Part shown: positions 8,232 to 16,114 of the stretch, one piece after another
Layout: each line of letters opens with the position of its first letter
How positions within the stretch are numbered: the stretch's first letter is position 1
Source of the DNA: Ignavibacteria bacterium UBA2373
GTDB lineage: Bacteria; Bacteroidota; Ignavibacteria; Kapaibacteriales; UBA961
Reading direction: 5' to 3'
Length of the DNA stretch: 27,918 nt
Assembly: GCA_002344005.1 (NCBI GenBank)
Contig: DDTD01000088.1
Span: forward strand, 14,755-42,672
The notes under the pieces: generated by a model
Databases searched by the model: none
Told to the model about the DNA's origin: nothing
Seen by the model: only the letters and a program-made list of their open reading frames with translations
Position numbers and translations under genes: made by a program

Positions 8232-9590
8232 ATGAGATTACGTAATCACCTTATACTCTCTGCCATTACGGTATGCAGTATGGTTGCGGGCACATATCAA
8301 TCAACTGCCCAGATGAACCCAATTAAGTTTGAAGAGTTCGATTTACCCAATGGTTTACATTGCATTCTTCATGTGGACAAATCAGCACCCATTGCGGCGG
8401 TCATTGTTCATTATCGCGTCGGTTCACGTGACGAAAACCCCAAGCGCAATGGATTTGCCCACTTTTTCGAGCATCTGATGTTTGAAGGCACACAAGATAT
8501 TCCGCGAGCTTCCATAAGTAAATATGCCGAAGGCGTAGGCGGACGACTCAATGCTTATACATCCTTCGATGAAACCGTGTATCACATGGAAGTTCCTGCC
8601 CATGAAGTCAAGTTGCCTATGTGGATAGAATCGCAACGTATGCGCAATCTTATCATTGATAAAATTGGAGTGGAAACTCAGCGTGGCGTAGTGAAAGAAG
8701 AACGTAAAATGAGCTATGATAATCGCCCTTATGGCACATGGAATGAAAAGTCCAATAAATTATTATTCCAAGGTGGCTCGTATGCATGGACTCCGATTGG
8801 CTCGGCACAGCATATTGACTCTGCGGCTATACCTGAATTTCAAGAATTTTACGATCGTTTCTATCAACCGAATAATGCCACGCTTGTTATATCAGGCGAT
8901 ATAGATACCAAACAAATTCGTGGATTTATTGATACATATTTTGGCTCTATTCCACGCGGTAAAGATATTGTTCGTGAAAAATTTATTCTTGAGCCATACA
9001 ATGGCACATCACGCGAAACTATCGAAGACCCCAAAGCACAGTTGCCAGCTATGTTTGTCAGTTATCGCGGACCCAAAATGGGCGATGTGGATGCGTATGC
9101 TTTCCAAATGTTGAATGATATTTTGGCATCGGGCGAAAGTTCACGTTTATATCAACGTCTTGTAGATAAAGATCAAGTAGCAGTGCAAGCAAGCGCATTT
9201 AATTGGGATTTGCAATATGCAGGTAGAATATCCATGATAGGTGTTGCAGCGCCGGGCAAAGAATTATCCTCTGTTGAGAAAACTATGGACGAAGAAATTA
9301 AACGTCTTCAAGCCGAAGGTGTGACAGATGAAGAATTTGTGAAAGCAAAAAACATTGCCGAAGTTCGTTTCCTTTATGATAAAAAAGGCGCGCTCGATAA
9401 AGGCATGGCTCTTGCAAAAGCCCATACATATTTTGGTAATGCTAATCTTGCTAATACAGAAATAGAAAAATTCTATAAAGTAACAAAAGAAGATTTGAAA
9501 AGAGTAGCCAATAAATATCTTACCCTTAATGACCGTGTGGTACTTTATTATGTACCAAAAGCAAAAACCGATGCAAAAAGCGGTGGCTGA
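8232..9590 (+). CDS. M16-family zinc metallopeptidase (pitrilysin-like)
   Basis: The 452-aa protein has a signal peptide (residues 1-27, AQ near the cleavage site) and the inverted zinc motif HFFEH (77-81), with the third ligand Glu156/157 in VVKEERKM about 76 residues later. The N-terminal active M16 domain is followed by the inactive M16_C domain (about 180-370). It is probably a periplasmic peptidase degrading unfolded or outer-membrane peptides. In Bacteroidota such genes often occur as a pair, the second lacking the zinc motif; here there is no second gene. A strong terminator follows, then the cassette array. Confidence 0.88.
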   Translation: MRLRNHLILSAITVCSMVAGTYQSTAQMNPIKFEEFDLPNGLHCILHVDKSAPIAAVIVHYRVGSRDENPKRNGFAHFFEHLMFEGTQDIPRASISKYAEGVGGRLNAYTSFDETVYHMEVPAHEVKLPMWIESQRMRNLIIDKIGVETQRGVVKEERKMSYDNRPYGTWNEKSNKLLFQGGSYAWTPIGSAQHIDSAAIPEFQEFYDRFYQPNNATLVISGDIDTKQIRGFIDTYFGSIPRGKDIVREKFILEPYNGTSRETIEDPKAQLPAMFVSYRGPKMGDVDAYAFQMLNDILASGESSRLYQRLVDKDQVAVQASAFNWDLQYAGRISMIGVAAPGKELSSVEKTMDEEIKRLQAEGVTDEEFVKAKNIAEVRFLYDKKGALDKGMALAKAHTYFGNANLANTEIEKFYKVTKEDLKRVANKYLTLNDRVVLYYVPKAKTDAKSGG

Positions 9591-9613
9591 TATATATTTT
9601 GATTATATAATTT

Positions 9614-9650
9614 ACACAAAGAGCTGTCATTGACAGCTCTTCGTGTTTTA
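9614..9650 (+). terminator. Terminator of the M16 peptidase gene
   Basis: AAGAGCTGTCA and TGACAGCTCTT form a perfect 11-bp inverted repeat with a very tight loop. ACAC/GTGT extends the stem, and a short T-run follows. It marks the end of the conserved chromosomal block on this side. Confidence 0.8.
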
Positions 9651-10044
9651 TACCAATATTTCAATAATTAATGAAATATTTTCAATGAATGACTATTGCA
9701 AAATAGAAATGTGTGATACTATACCGGATTACACTTTACCCCGACATTATTATTTTTCTAAAAATTACAGATGGATTGGGTAAGAGGTGCGGGTGCAGTA
9801 GTTTTTTCCTCATTCCAAGCGCAAAAAACTGAATGAACAAATCTATCTGTAAGGAATCGCAAAATATGAAAGCTAGAAAAGTAATTGGCGTTACTCATAA
9901 TTATTTGAGCTTTCCTCTGTCAGAGCCAGTCCCCATGTGAATTTTTAATAACCACAACAGTTTGCTGTCTGCAGATTATAACTACAGACATTACTATTCA
10001 AAAACAACACGACAAGTGTATATCTCTCATAAATCGCCGAACTG
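9651..10044. other. Gene-free border between chromosome and cassette array
   Basis: About 390 bases without a credible gene. It contains an AT-rich inverted repeat (AATATTTCA...TGAAATATT, about 9656-9680), a degenerate fragment of the R2 repeat (9753-9798), and an inverted repeat TGTCTG...CAGACA around 9966-9990. I see no attC site here, so the last cassette of the array lacks a recognisable downstream site. Confidence 0.5.
9753..9798 (-). repeat. R2 repeat, degenerate fragment (copy g)
   Basis: TTTTTCTAAA, ATTACAGATG and AAGAGGTGCGGGTG match the outer end of R2 copy f in the same order, with small differences. The rest of R2 is missing. This is the outermost trace of the accessory region. 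Confidence 0.55.
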
Positions 10045-10593
10045 TCACTTGCTTATATAAGGCGTACTCATTTTTTTTGGCCAAGCATAAATATACACCA
10101 ATTCACAATGATTTGACCGCTTAAAATTACTCTGTTCCATAAGCAATAATGTTGTGTCTGTGTCATTTGTATATGCTCTGATCCTCGGAGTAGTTTCAAA
10201 ATTATTAATGAATATGCTTATTGAATCATTTGTTGACTTATTTTTCACAATACACGCGACTGGCGACCGCATAAATTCATGAGGGGCGATATTAATTGTC
10301 CAATCAACTTCTTTATGCTCTTGAGGATTGCTAAATCGTATTGGTAGTTGTCTTTCAATTCCACTTTCACCCTCATTAAAGATGTAGTTCCTAGTTATGC
10401 AATAGATAATATCTTGGTCAATCCGAGAAATAGAAATATCATCCGAGCCAAGCTTGTAGTACCCGCAAATCACATTTAAGCTAGATTGCCCAATCCTGTA
10501 TTCGTGTGTTGAGTGCGATTCTAAGTAAAGAAATAAAAAAAGTGAAATCATGAGGACAACACTAACAAAAAGAATGATTTTTAACCTATTCAT
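10045..10593 (-). CDS. Unknown protein with one N-terminal membrane anchor
   Basis: The 182-aa protein has a single hydrophobic segment at residues 5-24 (signal anchor) and then a soluble domain facing the periplasm or outside. I recognise no family. The soluble part has scattered cysteines and ends in a basic tail. It is the last cassette of the array: its start lies 45 bases after the GTTATAG box of the truncated attC site, but no attC is visible beyond its stop. Confidence 0.6.
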   Translation of the reverse strand: MNRLKIILFVSVVLMISLFLFLYLESHSTHEYRIGQSSLNVICGYYKLGSDDISISRIDQDIIYCITRNYIFNEGESGIERQLPIRFSNPQEHKEVDWTINIAPHEFMRSPVACIVKNKSTNDSISIFINNFETTPRIRAYTNDTDTTLLLMEQSNFKRSNHCELVYIYAWPKKMSTPYISK

Positions 10594-10637
10594 AGTTGGT
10601 TGATGTCGGAGTATGTGTATAATAATTTTTTAGTTGC

Positions 10638-10760
10638 CTATAACGTTTTGCAGCTTGCCGAAGGTGGCAATTGAGCTTCGCTGATTTTCAATTCGAAGCA
10701 CTTCACTGTCAAACAAGCAGAAACTTTGATAGTAGTACAAATCTTGATTTAGCACTGAAC
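10638..10760 (-). other. attC-like site, truncated at its 5' side
   Basis: On the minus strand this ends with GCAAGCTGCAAAACGTTATAGGC, nearly the same end as the two full sites at 19462 and 20957, and contains the shared internal block ACAGTGAAGTGCT. The opposite end lacks the CTAAC box and first arm and runs into the DUF4328-like stop codon, so about 25 bases of the site appear lost. Confidence 0.55.
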
Positions 10761-10763
10761 CTG

Positions 10764-11489
10764 CTATTTTTCATACATGATGTTACCACCAGATTTTTTT
10801 ACTTCTTCAGCTAACTTTGTCTCCATTCTAGATAATTTATAAACAATAAAGATTACTAACAGAGCTTCTGGAATCTGCATTATGTCAGAAATTAAAGTTG
10901 CCTCCGAACTTTCAATCATCTGTTCAATTGTGTCTTGCTTGAATGCGGTCTTAAGTACATACTTATCTATGAAATTTGATATGATAAACAATGTCCACCA
11001 CAATCCAATTATTAGTCCACCACTTTTCATCACGTATGTTGGGTCATACTTATTGATTTTCTCTTGTGTCTCTGTCCAAATTTCATTCATTATCTGCAGA
11101 GGTCTATAAAACCAAACAATAGGAATAAACCAAGCCCAAACCGCCATCGATTCTTTATGTTTTATATTAGTAGTTTCTGCTCTATGTAAGTTTCCATAAG
11201 CCCTTCTAAACCAATTCAAAAAGACAACAACTGAAACGATATAAAGTCCAAATTGGACAAGCCCTATTATTCCTTGTAATGAATCACTCAGATTTACTTC
11301 TTCTTCAGAAACAAATTCTCCAATCTGAGCATTTTTTAATATTTGCAATTCATTATAGTCTGTCAATAGACCAACCAATGTTAATCCAGTCAAAATCCAA
11401 AATACAGTCAATACTATTTTTGCTCTTTTGGAATTATCTTTAAGTTCAATTTTCTTTTCTTCTTGTTGATTGATTTCTATTTCGTTCAT
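10764..11489 (-). CDS. DUF4328-like multi-pass membrane protein
   Basis: The 241-aa protein has about five hydrophobic segments (roughly residues 24-44, 74-93, 113-130, 160-175, 208-222), basic loops, and the run AVWAWFIPIVWFYRPLQIMNE that I associate with the DUF4328 family of unknown function. An inner-membrane location is expected. It lies between R2 copy a and the truncated attC site, so it is one cassette. Its stop codon abuts the damaged end of the attC. Confidence 0.7.
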   Translation of the reverse strand: MNEIEINQQEEKKIELKDNSKRAKIVLTVFWILTGLTLVGLLTDYNELQILKNAQIGEFVSEEEVNLSDSLQGIIGLVQFGLYIVSVVVFLNWFRRAYGNLHRAETTNIKHKESMAVWAWFIPIVWFYRPLQIMNEIWTETQEKINKYDPTYVMKSGGLIIGLWWTLFIISNFIDKYVLKTAFKQDTIEQMIESSEATLISDIMQIPEALLVIFIVYKLSRMETKLAEEVKKSGGNIMYEK

Positions 11490-11511
11490 TCTGTTTAAAT
11501 TTGGTGGTAAC

Positions 11512-11700
11512 TATTATGTTGACACAAAACGTCATTTGTCCCCCCAAAACTACAAAACTTTGCTTAATCATCCAAACAGGAGCAAAGGAAGTTTCTCTAT
11601 GCCGGAGTAAACATAGTAATTTAAAGTTTCATTGCTGTGGAATCCACCTCCAGAAGTGCCACCGAATTTTTCTAAACAATTACAGATGAGCTGTGCAACA
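11512..11700 (-). repeat. R2 repeat, full copy a
   Basis: About 190 bases. It shares the core AAAACTACAAAACTTTG with copies b-f and is almost identical to copy f across the block from GAGCAAAGGAAGTTTCTC to CAGATGAGCTGTGCAA. It includes the palindrome GTGGAATCCAC. In array orientation it sits between the PIN gene and the DUF4328-like gene, ends in CATAATA and is followed by GTTA, as copy f is. Confidence 0.85.
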
Positions 11701-11723
11701 GTTAACGATGTTAGTAGTAGTGT

Positions 11724-12089
11724 TTATATTTCAATCAGAAAAAGATCAAGTTCTAATATCCTTGAAAATCCTTTATCTGCAGTAACTAATGGTAGTTTAT
11801 ATGTTAGGCAAGTTGATGCGATTATTGCATCGGGCAATTTAATGTTGTATTTTCTTTTTAACAGAATCGTTTGATCTTTTATTTTATTATTCCAATCAAT
11901 TTGAAAACAATCATTGAGTAGCAATTTTAGCTTTGACTCTTCTGTTTTTGTCAATCCTTGAAATCCAAGAAGTTCAATCTCAGAGATGAAAGAAATTCCA
12001 AAATCGTACTCAATGAAAGGCTCTACTATTTTATTCCCTTCATGAAGATAGATAAGAAAGTTTGTATCTGCTATAAAATCAATCTTCAT
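11724..12089 (-). CDS. PIN-domain toxin (VapC-like)
   Basis: The 121-aa protein spans a single PIN ribonuclease domain. The acidic metal-binding residues are in place: Asp8 (IADTN), Glu37/39 (ISEIEL), Asp87 (LPDAIIAST) and Asp105 (VTADKGF). VapC-like PIN toxins cleave tRNA or rRNA and are inhibited by a small partner encoded just upstream. Here a 55-aa frame overlaps the PIN start by 11 bases. The pair would be a stabilising toxin-antitoxin cassette, common in integron arrays. Length is normal and no residue is missing. Confidence 0.82.
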   Translation of the reverse strand: MKIDFIADTNFLIYLHEGNKIVEPFIEYDFGISFISEIELLGFQGLTKTEESKLKLLLNDCFQIDWNNKIKDQTILLKRKYNIKLPDAIIASTCLTYKLPLVTADKGFSRILELDLFLIEI

Positions 12090-12246
12090 TTTCTCGCACT
12101 GAAGTTTGATATTCTAAACCATCAATATTCCTTTTAAGCTTGCCAAAATGCTTCGACAAGTTGCCTTTTTTCTCAGATTTCTTTAGCTTTTCGCTTAAAA
12201 TCTTCGAGGTATTCTTGAGGTTAGACTTATTGATAACTATTGTCAT
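12079..12246 (-). CDS. Putative antitoxin partner of the PIN toxin, 55 aa
   Basis: A short frame starting ATG 12246 gives a basic, helical 55-residue protein beginning MTIVINKSNLKN and ending RENED, with many lysines. It overlaps the PIN start by 11 bases, the usual VapBC arrangement. AGAAGGG lies four bases upstream of its ATG, and TATATTTG, a match to the Bacteroidota -7 element TAnnTTTG, lies about 20 bases upstream. No DNA-binding family is recognised; position is the main evidence for an antitoxin role. Confidence 0.65.
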   Translation of the reverse strand: MTIVINKSNLKNTSKILSEKLKKSEKKGNLSKHFGKLKRNIDGLEYQTSVRENED

Positions 12247-12282
12247 GATGCCCTTCTTATGTTCAAATATATAAAATTAATG

Positions 12283-12426
12283 AAAAAACGTCGTTAATTT
12301 CCTCAAAACTACAAAACTTTGCTTATCTATCCAAATAGGAGCAAAGGAAGTTTCTCTATGCCGGAATAAACACAGTATTTTATAGGTTCATTGCTGTGGA
12401 AACTGCTACCCGATGTGCCGAATGAC
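12283..12426 (-). repeat. R2 repeat, copy b (directly joined to an attC)
   Basis: Carries the core AAAACTACAAAACTTTG, the GCAAAGGAAGTTTCTCTATG block and TTGCTGTGGAAA. Its far end (CCCGATGTGCCG) runs directly into the end of the attC at 12427. In array order it follows that attC and precedes the antitoxin-PIN pair. Confidence 0.8.
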
Positions 12427-12558
12427 GCATATCGTTTCGGGGCTTGGCGGAAGTGGCGAATTTGAAAAATTAATGCTCAAATTTACGACAATGCTCAATA
12501 GAATTCCAAATGTTGAGGCTTGCAATTCAGCCCCACTTTTAGCAAACCCCTGTTAGCT
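12427..12558 (-). other. attC-like site
   Basis: On the minus strand it begins GCTAACAGGGGTTTGC ten bases after the stop of the glycosidase-like gene, and ends GCCAAGCCCCGAAACGATATGC. The arms pair imperfectly (GGGG, TTGC and AAGTGG blocks match in order, with bulges), as in attC stems. The end box reads GATATGC where GTTATGC would be expected. Confidence 0.7.
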
Positions 12559-12567
12559 GCTGCCATA

Positions 12568-13305
12568 TTATTTTCTGTTTGTTGTTACTCCAATTATTAC
12601 TCCAAAATTTCCATCCTTTTGTATCCAATTTTGTTCTGGCAAATATGTTCTTGAAACAAAACCGTCCAAATACAATGCGTTCTTGCAACCTAACTTTTTA
12701 AAGTAGTTTGCAAAGTCATAAAAATTAATTTCCTCCTTGGACATTGCAAAAATTAATTTATTGTCTTCCAAAATTCCAACACCATTTCTAATATTCAAGT
12801 TGGTAGAACCTTTTTTAAAAGCTGAATGAATTTGTCCGTCAACAACTAACATTGGTCCTGATTGTGTCGCATGTTTTATTTGTTCTGTTTCTTTGTAATC
12901 TGTTGTCTTGCAAATTTTCGGCAAATTCTCTGTCGTAATGTAAAAAACACCATTCGGCATTAAATAAAAATTCCCATTCCCTTTGTTAGTGTCTAACGGA
13001 TTAATTTGTCTTTCATTGTCAATAAAAAGTCCTTGTGGTGAATTGTCCTTTTTGAACATTCCACCATTCATTGCAAAAATTAATTTTTTGTTTTTTGTAT
13101 CAAGCCAATTATTTAGGTTATCAATACTTTTAAAAACTTCGTCGTTATCGTTTTTCCAATATAGTTTTATGTCCTGTTTTTTTGTATCAACAATGTAAGA
13201 AACAAATCTTTCATCCGTATTAATTTTTGTATAACCAAACAGAAAACACCCCACTGTCAGAAGGGCAATAAAAGTTGTCAAAATTAAAATTCTGTTTCTG
13301 TTCAT
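12568..13305 (-). CDS. Phosphodiester glycosidase-like (DUF2233/NAGPA) lipoprotein
   Basis: The 245-aa protein has a lipoprotein-type signal (LTVGC, Cys20). A phosphodiester glycosidase-like domain follows: IFAMNGGMF (76-84), PQGLFIDN (90-97), TQSGPMLVVDGQIH (147-160), RNGVGIL, and NALYLDGFVSRTYLP (209-223). The family includes the uncovering enzyme that removes GlcNAc from mannose-6-phosphate diesters; bacterial members act on extracytoplasmic glycans or phosphodiesters of unknown identity. It is the only gene between two attC-like sites, so it is a textbook single-gene cassette. Confidence 0.75.
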   Translation of the reverse strand: MNRNRILILTTFIALLTVGCFLFGYTKINTDERFVSYIVDTKKQDIKLYWKNDNDEVFKSIDNLNNWLDTKNKKLIFAMNGGMFKKDNSPQGLFIDNERQINPLDTNKGNGNFYLMPNGVFYITTENLPKICKTTDYKETEQIKHATQSGPMLVVDGQIHSAFKKGSTNLNIRNGVGILEDNKLIFAMSKEEINFYDFANYFKKLGCKNALYLDGFVSRTYLPEQNWIQKDGNFGVIIGVTTNRK

Positions 13306-13313
13306 GGACTGTT

Positions 13314-13441
13314 TCTAATGGTTGCAGTTAATGGGAGGCGGATTTAGAAGCACAAAATTCAATAGAATAACTGCTGTTGAACCTTGCACAAATGCTTCAT
13401 AGAAGCACTTCAGCCGCCATATTACCAAATCGCTGTTAGTG
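13314..13441 (-). other. attC-like site, degenerate
   Basis: On the minus strand it starts CACTAACAGCGATTTGG 31 bases after the stop of the 166-aa gene and ends GCAACCATTAGAAAC just before the glycosidase-like start. It keeps internal motifs of the other sites (TGAAGTGCTT, TGTGCTTCTAAAT). The end box reads ATTAGAA instead of GTTAGAA. The exact outer limit is uncertain by a few bases. Confidence 0.55.
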
Positions 13442-13472
13442 GCTGTTTTTCTTTCTATCAGATTTAGTGTCG

Positions 13473-13973
13473 TCATTTTATTATTAGTTCTATTGATGGT
13501 TCGTCAACTTGCAACGAACGTAATATTTGTTTGGCTTTTGTCTTATCGCTGATTTTACTTTTGTCAAACTCGTCAATAAGTCCACTAACAAATAATCTCT
13601 CATTGACTGTCATGCCGCCAAAACTTTGTGTCTTGTCCGAAGTTCCGATGTCAACCCAACGATTTTCAACCAACGTTTGAAAATGTCCCCACTCTGGTTT
13701 GCCATTTTCTTTGCCTTTTACTCTTGTTGGCAAAATGAAGTCGTGCTGGCAATTGTCTATTGGGTCAGCAATTAAAATCCAATTATTGCTGTCAATTTTG
13801 TATTCGGTTTTGCAAAAATCTTCGGCGTCTTCAACAGTGTTTTGAATATAGTCCGAAATTGAAGATGTGTCCTGCAAGCAGTCATAACCAAAAACATAAA
13901 CACCGTCTGAACATTCATAAAGCATGACTTTTTTAACGCTGTCGTGTCCTGTCGTGAAAGCTATTTTTCTCAT
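13473..13973 (-). CDS. Unknown 166-aa cassette protein
   Basis: Soluble, acidic protein without signal or membrane segment. Two parts seem present: an N-terminal region (1-90) with several Asp/Cys residues, and a C-terminal tail (about 120-166) with MTVNERLFVSGLIDEFDK, a motif I have seen at the end of other small orphan and immunity-like proteins. No enzyme motif is visible. It follows the 79-aa gene by 26 bases with no attC between, so both appear to ride in one cassette. Confidence 0.6.
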   Translation of the reverse strand: MRKIAFTTGHDSVKKVMLYECSDGVYVFGYDCLQDTSSISDYIQNTVEDAEDFCKTEYKIDSNNWILIADPIDNCQHDFILPTRVKGKENGKPEWGHFQTLVENRWVDIGTSDKTQSFGGMTVNERLFVSGLIDEFDKSKISDKTKAKQILRSLQVDEPSIELIIK

Positions 13974-13999
13974 ATTGGCTTTTCCTGTTTGCAGTTAGC

Positions 14000-14239
14000 T
14001 CATTTTAAGTTGTCATAGTCAATAAAGTCCCAAGGTATTTCTTTTTTAAATGTTTGGATGCTTTCTTCAAGCAAGTCCAACGAAATATCTTGTTGATAAA
14101 GTGTAACTGTCCTTGTGCGTTTTGTGTCGTCACGGAATATTTCAATTACCAACTTGTCGTCACGATAAATTTCAACACCAATACCGTCTCTGTCACTAAC
14201 ATCACTAGCAATTATTACTCTGTCTTTAGGTAGTATCAT
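14000..14239 (-). CDS. Unknown 79-aa cassette protein
   Basis: Small acidic protein with an N-terminal half predicted as beta strands (VEIYRDDKLVIEIFRDD) and a helical C-terminal half (LDLLEESIQTFKKEI). I do not recognise it. Its start lies about 40 bases after the end box of the attC at 14281, and its stop overlaps GAGCTAAC, which could be a chance match to the start of an attC. Arrangement with the 166-aa gene suggests a two-gene cassette, for example partner proteins, though this is speculative. Confidence 0.55.
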   Translation of the reverse strand: MILPKDRVIIASDVSDRDGIGVEIYRDDKLVIEIFRDDTKRTRTVTLYQQDISLDLLEESIQTFKKEIPWDFIDYDNLK

Positions 14240-14280
14240 TTTTCTATTTATTTGTTATGTCGTGTTGCCCAAAAATTACT

Positions 14281-14411
14281 GCTATCGGTTTGCCGCTTTG
14301 CGAAGACGGGGATTTTTAGCACTAAACTTCATTAGATGCACAAATCTTGAATTTAGTACTTCACTGTCACATAAGCACCAAACCCCACTTATTGCAAATG
14401 TGCTGTTAGCT
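14281..14411 (-). other. attC-like site
   Basis: 131 bases. On the minus strand it begins GCTAACAGCACATTTGCAA, like the sites at 19462 and 20957, keeps ACAGTGAAGTACTAAATTC and TGTGCATCTAAT, and ends CAAACCGATAGCAG. The end box reads GATAGC in place of GTTAGC. The preceding gene stops nine bases before it. Confidence 0.72.
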
Positions 14412-14420
14412 GCAGTTTTG

Positions 14421-15044
14421 TCAACCGAATATCCTTACAATCCTCCATAATAAGTCAAGTATTCTTGTAGTCAATGAGTCACTTATTTCTTTTATTTCTC
14501 CGTGAATAATTTTGTTTCTAAATGAATAAAATTCGTTGTAAAGGGTAAGTTCTTCGTCTGAAACCAATTTATGTTTATGCAACTCTCTCATAATTCCTGT
14601 TGGATTTTTCAATTTTGCATTGTCTGTCAAACCAAAGTCCTTGCCTGCAACTGAAATCATAAGTTCAATTAATTGAGATGCTCTAAGGATTTTTTCGATG
14701 TTGGAAGATTTTGAATTAAGAATTTCCGTGTATTCTTTATAGTAATGTTGCCAACTCAGATTAGGTTCTTTATTTTCTCTTGTTGGTCCTCCAACAATTT
14801 CTTCAGCTATTACAAGTTTCTCAAGTTCATTTACTTTCTTCACAAATTCTAATTCAATGTCTCCATACTTAAACTTAGAAAGGTTAGACAATTCGGGCAG
14901 TATATAAAGCAATATTGCAAGACCTATAATTATTACTGTAGTGCTGTCAATTTTTAGACCCAATTTGTCTTGGAAAATTTCCAAAACAGCCAAAAGCAAG
15001 AGAGCAATTGCAATATATCTTAATATAGCTCTGTCTAGTTTCAT
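14421..15044 (-). CDS. Membrane-anchored protein with a HEPN-like RX4H motif
   Basis: The 207-aa protein has two N-terminal hydrophobic segments (about 9-24 and 34-51), a short coiled-coil-like stretch (60-85), and a helical cytoplasmic domain. That domain contains FRNKIIHGE, with Arg176 and His181 spaced as in the RX4H motif of HEPN ribonucleases and RNA-binding HEPN domains. HEPN proteins are common in toxin-antitoxin and anti-phage systems, and a membrane-tethered form could act as an abortive-infection effector. This is inference from one motif plus helical context; a non-catalytic DUF4145-like protein is the alternative. It is a single-gene cassette. Confidence 0.6.
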   Translation of the reverse strand: MKLDRAILRYIAIALLLLAVLEIFQDKLGLKIDSTTVIIIGLAILLYILPELSNLSKFKYGDIELEFVKKVNELEKLVIAEEIVGGPTRENKEPNLSWQHYYKEYTEILNSKSSNIEKILRASQLIELMISVAGKDFGLTDNAKLKNPTGIMRELHKHKLVSDEELTLYNEFYSFRNKIIHGEIKEISDSLTTRILDLLWRIVRIFG

Positions 15045-15095
15045 TTATTGTGTCTTTAATGTTTGTAATCTCGTTTACGTTGTCCGCCAAAATTG

Positions 15096-15127
15096 CCTCC
15101 CGATGTGCCGCCGAATGGCGGCACATC
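15096..15127. repeat. 26-bp palindrome GATGTGCCGCC-GAAT-GGCGGCACATC
   Basis: Perfect 11-bp arms around GAAT (15102-15127), preceded by CCTCC. The same unit recurs at 17697-17722 and a decayed form at about 12411-12432. Its last arm forms the end box of the attC at 15121-15252. Confidence 0.85.
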
Positions 15128-15252
15128 GTTTCGGGGCTTTGCGAAGTTGGGTATTTAGAAGCACGAAGTTTCAATTTAGCACAAATGTTTATTAGAAGTA
15201 AAAATGTTGAATTAAGCACTTCAGCCCCAATTTCGCAAAACCCTTGTTAGGC
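15121..15252 (-). other. attC-like site
   Basis: 132 bases. On the minus strand it starts CGCCTAACAAGGGTTTTGC, whose GCCTAAC is an exact RYYYAAC match, 22 bases after the SDR stop. It ends CGCAAAGCCCCGAAACGATGTGC. The end box is GATGTGC and lies inside the 26-bp palindrome. Confidence 0.72.
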
Positions 15253-15273
15253 GTAGTGCTTTCTTGTCCACCG

Positions 15274-16098
15274 CTAATATACAACACTTTCGGCAATATT
15301 TTTGTAAGCGTTGATGTCTTTTTGAACGCTGTCTAACTTTGCAGTCAATGAAACAATTGCAATTTTACCTAATGGCAGTCGTAATGGTGGATTATCAAGT
15401 TTAGCAATGTCAATAATTGCCTGTGACGCTTTTATTGGGTCGCCTTCCTGTTTTCCGTCCACTTGTTTCATTCGTTCTCTAAATGCACCTGCTGTTCCGT
15501 TGTATTCGGCAATAATTTTGTTGGCTAGTTTGAATGAACTACCAGCAAAGTTTGTTCTGAAAGGTCCGGGTTCTACAATGGTAAGTTTTATGCCCAATGG
15601 TGCAACTTCAATTGCCAATGCTTCACTAAAACCTTCTAATGCAAACTTACTTGCATTGTAAATACCAAAACCTGGAAATGCTTTAAACCCTCCGTGAGAG
15701 GAAATTTGAATAATATGTCCACTTTTTTGTTGTCGTAACATTGGTAAAAATGATTGTGTCAATTTCAATGTTCCAAAAAAGTTTGCTTCAAAAATTTCTC
15801 TTGATTCGGAAGTACTTGTTTCTTCAATAGCACCTGCAAATCCAAAACCTGCATTATTTACAAGCACGTCAATGTTTCCAAATTTTTCAGAAACAAGTTT
15901 AACTGCATTTTCAATTTCATTCTCTTTAGTAATATCCAAAGTAAAGGCAAAGGCTTCGTCTTTGTGATGATTATTAAACTCGTCAGCTTGTATTTGATTC
16001 CGAAATGTACCAATTACAAAGTCGCCATTTTCAATTACAGTTTGGGCAAGTGCCTTGCCCAAACCGCTTGAAATTCCTGTGATGAACCAAGTTTTCAT
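15274..16098 (-). CDS. Short-chain dehydrogenase/reductase (SDR)
   Basis: From ATG 16098 the product is 274 aa and begins MKTWFITGISSGLGKA, with the cofactor motif TGxxxGxG at residues 7-14. NNAG follows at about 75-90, then the catalytic Ser (ISSHGG) and YNASK with the Tyr-Lys pair. This is a classical NAD(P)-dependent SDR; the substrate is unknown. A longer frame from 16143 would overlap the upstream gene by 29 bases and precede the fold, so I prefer 16098. It is downstream of the AhpD-like gene and the AraC regulator, forming a redox cassette. An attC follows its stop. Confidence 0.88.
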   Translation of the reverse strand: MKTWFITGISSGLGKALAQTVIENGDFVIGTFRNQIQADEFNNHHKDEAFAFTLDITKENEIENAVKLVSEKFGNIDVLVNNAGFGFAGAIEETSTSESREIFEANFFGTLKLTQSFLPMLRQQKSGHIIQISSHGGFKAFPGFGIYNASKFALEGFSEALAIEVAPLGIKLTIVEPGPFRTNFAGSSFKLANKIIAEYNGTAGAFRERMKQVDGKQEGDPIKASQAIIDIAKLDNPPLRLPLGKIAIVSLTAKLDSVQKDINAYKNIAESVVY

Positions 16099-16114
16099 AG
16101 AAATGTAATTTAAT

